DNA from: Neospora caninum Liverpool
Lineage: Eukaryota; Apicomplexa; Conoidasida; Eucoccidiorida; Sarcocystidae
Assembly (NCBI RefSeq): GCF_000208865.1
Contig: NC_018394.1
Location: 1,883,964-1,947,963 of the forward strand
Reading direction: 5' to 3'
DNA length: 64,000 nucleotides
Below are positions 60,406 to 64,000 of the stretch, one piece after another (within the stretch, counting starts at the first letter, position 1; each line of letters opens with the position of its first letter). Both the position numbers and the translations under genes were made by a program. The notes beneath the pieces were generated by a model that saw only the letters and a program-made list of their open reading frames with translations, made no database searches and was not told the DNA's origin.

Positions 60406-61510
60406 CGTGCATTGTGTTTATTATCTCATAAAACAGGTAATATCTTCGCACTCCGCTCTTGATTCTCCCCGGCGCTGAGACACAAGGGAAAACGGAAATC
60501 GGACTCAAGTCCGCTTTCTCTTTTCACCGCGAAGGCCCCTCCTCGTTTTCGCTGTCGAAGAAACACAAAAGCGCATGCCTGTTCGCGTCTTGCCTTTTTT
60601 CCTGTGCAGGGTGTGTTGCGCTGCTCATGTGCCAAAACCGGCGATTTTTCGTGCATGTGCATGCACAGGTAAAACTTGCAGCTGTTTTAAACACGCGCAG
60701 GCTTTGTCCAGGGACAGCACACCGAGGTGAAGGATCCATGAAGAATCTTTACTTTTTTTGTTGGAGAAATTTCTTTTTCCATCCCTGAGAGGAGAAAGGG
60801 GGGAGGAGAGATCAAGGCTGCGCCAGTTTTATCCCCCGAGAAAACCGCGAGAGAGACAGGGCGAGCAGCAGAAGAACGCCTTCTCTTCGAAGTCGACAAG
60901 ATTCACGCCTTTTTGTCTCCTTTCTGATGCGTCTTGTCCCCCTGTTTTCCCCTTTTCCTGCTCCTCGCTTTCCCTCCGAAGGTCGCCGCTGCGGCAGGCC
61001 TCCAAGCCTGCCTCTCTCTCTCGCCTTTTATTTCTTCTTTCCGCATCTCGTCCCTCGCCTCTTCACTCGTCAACAGCGCTTGCCGCGGTCCATTAGCCTT
61101 CCTGTTCGTCTTCTGCGTCTTCTCTTCCTTCTTCTCATGCAAAAATGATGCTCCCTGAAAGCGTCTCTTCTTCGCATTGGAAAGGAGAGACGCTGAGAAA
61201 GAAACCGACGAGAGACGGGAACGGTCTCCATCCGAGTTGGTGACAGAGCCGCATCGTTGTCTGCTCTTTTCCGTCTCCGATTTTTCGCGTCTGTTCCTCT
61301 TTTTTCTCACTCTTCCTCTCCAGAGAGGCTCCTCTCCCAGTCTCCCTTCGCTCTTCTTCCTGAGGCAGCGCTGCGGCCTTGTCTCGCGAGAATCATCGCG
61401 CTCGTCTCTCACTTCCGCCTGTGGTGTTTACTGCCGCCCCTTTCTCTCTTCTCCGCTCTTGTTTCGCCGCGTTTTCTCTTCCCTTTTCTCGTGCACCCTT
61501 GCCACACAAA

Positions 61511-61746
61511 ATGGGGATCCTCAGACCCCGCGAGCGGCTTCTATTGAATGCCTTAAAGAAAGAGGCTGACATTCGTTACCGTGGACGACGCATGCACAAA
61601 CGGTTTCGTTCATGGGCACAGCAAAGGTAACCCAACAGATGCCTCTCGCCGCCCTCCCAGCCTCCCGCACCTACTCTTTCACGTCCCAGGCATACGATTA
61701 GATAAACGATTCATCGGCGCCTGCCTATGCTTACCTGTATACAGAA

Positions 61747-61783
<37 letters not shown>

Positions 61784-64000
61784 ATGCGAAGAAATGCTCA
61801 TATTCTCATCATTCTATACATGTGTGTCTATCTACTATATCTCTACTCTATCCGTATGAGTTTTTACACTTTGTAGACTTTTTTCTATATCTTTACATAG
61901 CAGCATAGGTTTCTATCTGTATCTAAAAACTCCATATCTGTCTCTTCCTATCTGCGTCTGTATCTTTATCCGTGTGAGCCTAGATGTACCTGTTCCAGTC
62001 TGTAAATGTCTGAGCAACCTATATGTGCACAAGTCTCCATATGCCAAGCATATTCAGTTCTACCTCTTCAGAGGTGAGGATCTAAACGTGCACTCCTGTG
62101 ATTTGAATATTTGTGTGTTTTCCTGCACATCTCTCTGTCTATCCACGTAGATGTGCGTGCGAAAACCATGTCTACATGTAAATCAATATGTTAAAAACGT
62201 GAAAGACAAAGGATATATGTAGATGTCGTTACACGTGCCACGCTCGTTCCGCATATCGCCCCGTGTAGACTGCGAGTTCGTGACCGTTCACATTTGCGGG
62301 TGTTTTTTCAGAGTTCGACACTACTGGTTGCCACAGAAAGTTTGCATCACGAGCGATCCTCAGTTGATGGACGGGAACTACATTGCAGCGAGTGTACAGA
62401 AGGCCGCGACTCTGCGGAAACACGACTTAGAACTTTGGTGAGCAAACGCCGCGTTGTCCGCGGCTCAGCACGCGCAAAGGAGATCACGAAGCTGCAGTTT
62501 TTCGTGGAAGAAGTCTGAGGAAGATCGGAGAAAAGAATCAAGGCGAAGCAAGAGAGATCCCGAGAGAGAGGACAAGAGGCAATCAGATGCACAGAGCGAG
62601 GAAGGAAACGAGAGAATCGAACTGAGAAAAAACTGAAGATGGACGAGACAGAGGGGAAGGCACACTAGTGAAAACAACGGTTAATTTGTCTCTTGTGTGA
62701 CCACCCTGATGGGTGTGCTTGCGCAGAAGTGTCGTCTTTCCAAGTGTATATCTTCGGCCACAGTCGGGTGTAGTTTTGGCCATTTTTGCAATGCGTTAGA
62801 GACGTAAGGACGCATGCTCGCACGCGTTTGTCTTTTTTTTAGCCACTGGGATTGTTTCGTCCTCTTCTACCAAACGTGGATGCGTGTTGTCTCTCCGCAG
62901 GCACGGGTTCTCGAAACGCATCCTGGAACTAGCTGACTGTCTGACTCCACAACAGATGGGCTACATTTTCTGTCCTCTTCTACCAAACGTGGATGCGTGT
63001 TGTCTCTCCGCAGGCACGGGTTCTCGAAACGCATCCTGGAACTAGCTGACTGTCTGACGCCACAACAGATGGGCTACATTTTCTACGGGTGCGAATCGGA
63101 AGTGGGAAAGCTTCGTCTGACTCTCACAGTCTCGCAACCTTCGGCGCTCCACCCGTCTTCCAGCTTGGTGCCTGGCATCGATTTCTAGAGAGACATTTAG
63201 AGCTATATACATGTATATGTGTATATTCATCTATCTACGTGCGTATCCTTGTTCACATGCTGTTACATATATATATATATATATTTAAATAGAAATCGAC
63301 GTTTGCACTTTTTCTCTTCTGTCTCATTCTATATGTACATATATGCATAGATGATCGCATGCTGATCGATGCACATGTACCTATATATATATATATATAT
63401 ATATACCTATATATATACATATGTAGGAATCCATCTGTTTGGGTATGGGAGTAGGATAAAGGAAAATGTCTTTCATTTTGTTTCGCTGCTGTCTTACTCT
63501 GTTTTTCCTCCCCGCTCCGCCAGGACTCAGAGGGGGGCGTTTTCTCCGTGTTTTTCTGTTTTGTTTCGTGTTCAGCTACGGGAAGAGTTTGTTTCGCCAC
63601 GAAGAGCTGTACAGAGGCCTGTTGCCGTACGTTGTCGAAGCGCTTCCAGATTTTCACAGCCACGCCCTCATGACCGTCGCCTGGGCACTCGAGCGCGTGC
63701 GCGTCAACGACCGCGCTGTCGTCGCTCAGGTGAGAGAGGGAAAGGAGAAAGAAAGAGCGAGAGTAAGAAAGAGAGAGTAAGAAAGAGAGAGTAAGAAAGA
63801 GAAAGAGAGTGAGAGAAAGAGAAAGAAAGGGAGAGGGGACAGGAGAGAGAAAAAGGGAGAGAATGAAGGGAGAGAGCGACAAGTAGATATATATAGAGAG
63901 AATGGCACTGAAAGAAAATGGTGGAGACACAGAGACAGAGAATAACGAGGGAGGAATACGGAGAGACTCACAGGTGCGCACGCCTGCGCTCTCAGAAAGG
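61511..64000 (+). CDS. HPR (heptatricopeptide, FASTK-like) protein, 5' part; runs off the window
   Basis: Exons 61511-61626, 62312-62437, 63014-63088 and 63576-63729; the last intron (donor CAG|GTGAGA) continues past the window edge. The start ACAAAATGGGG is an excellent T. gondii context. The four exons give 157 residues with every split codon consistent (AG+A, TG+G, GG+C). The N-terminus is strongly basic (KKEADIRYRGRRMHKRFRSW), compatible with mitochondrial import or RNA binding. From exon 3 the helical HPR pattern appears: LELADCLTPQQMGYIFYGYG, HEELYRGLLPYVVEALPDF, HALMTVAWALERV. Family knowledge: such proteins are organellar RNA-binding or mitoribosome-associated and often end in a RAP domain, which would lie beyond the window. 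The acceptor of exon 3 is duplicated at 62900, but only the downstream copy keeps the frame. Confidence 0.78.
61748..61779. repeat. (TA)n microsatellite in intron 1 of the HPR gene
   Basis: A pure TA run of about 32 bases, 120 bases after the donor at 61627. Confidence 0.93.
62861..63086 (+). repeat. 113-bp tandem duplication spanning a splice acceptor
   Basis: Two adjacent copies (62861-62973 and 62974-63086) that run from CCTCTTCTACC through the intron end CTCTCCGCAG and into the exon to CTACATTTTCT. I see one clear internal difference (CTGACTCC versus CTGACGCC). Each copy carries the polypyrimidine/AG acceptor and the first part of HPR exon 3. The period of 113 is not a multiple of 3. Confidence 0.95.
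63382..63405. repeat. (TA)n microsatellite in intron 3 of the HPR gene
   Basis: A TA run of about 24 bases followed by CCTATATATATAC. A shorter run lies at 63266-63284 in the same intron. Confidence 0.92.

Larger units (their letters stand above)
58035..61510. other. Intergenic region rich in AT repeats
   Basis: No gene seen. It is more AT-rich than the rest of the window between about 58800 and 60420, with TA runs at 58804-58834, 59068-59084, 59989-60013 and 60361-60405. GCATGC motifs occur at about 59552 and 60657. From about 60910 to 61500 the + strand is pyrimidine-rich, like the leader of the next gene. Confidence 0.55.

Noticed and set aside
1..64000. CRISPR arrays, insertion sequences, bacterial operons, retroelements, mitochondrial DNA insertions
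   Set aside because: The tandem repeats are simple satellites without spacer structure. I recognised no transposase, reverse transcriptase or organellar cob/cox fragment by eye; a search against the T. gondii mitochondrial genome would be decisive for the last.

Overview
The window looks like nuclear DNA of a coccidian apicomplexan, most likely Toxoplasma gondii or a close relative such as Hammondia or Neospora. The evidence is intron-rich genes with GTGAG/GTAAG donors, a start context close to the T. gondii consensus (AAAATGG), many (TA)n microsatellites in introns and intergenic DNA, GCATGC motifs near gene starts, and apicomplexan-type protein families: HPR/RAP mitochondrial RNA-binding proteins and an IMC sub-compartment protein. 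One 100-base N gap marks a draft assembly. All gene models here were built by hand from splice signals, reading phase and family resemblance. No database was searched.

Layout, left to right: (1) a two-exon gene on + for a small ABM-fold protein (2273-3195), convergent with (2) a four-exon CDGSH iron-sulfur protein on - (8773-4700) whose second intron holds a 1.8 kb 12-bp minisatellite. (3) After a 4.3 kb divergent spacer comes an intronless small Tim (Tim10-like) chaperone on + (13059-13364). (4) A five-exon HPR/RAP protein on + (14428-20286). (5) A large + strand gene with an IQ motif and an AMPK-beta type glycogen-binding domain (24444-32876), whose 3' end is not fully resolved. (6) Three - strand genes follow: a Tyr/Pro-rich 150-residue protein (36180-35728), an acylated PH-fold ISP protein (41472-39778), and a 290-residue protein with one hydrophobic segment whose second intron contains the assembly gap (47325-45544). 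(7) A weakly supported - strand gene (51782-51113) would share a 349-bp divergent spacer with (8) a large + strand protein with a SAP-like motif (52132-58034). (9) The 5' part of a second HPR protein on + (from 61511) runs off the right edge. A 113-bp tandem duplication copies one of its splice acceptors.

The ABM, CDGSH, small Tim and two HPR/RAP genes all suggest organelle functions, mostly mitochondrial, but they are separate transcription units in mixed orientation, not an operon. About 25 kb is intergenic with no supportable gene. Many long open frames there and antisense to real exons are chance products of high GC or repeats. The features I would check first are the 113-bp acceptor duplication, the IQ + CBM48 combination, the intronic minisatellite, and the GC-AG intron in the first gene.
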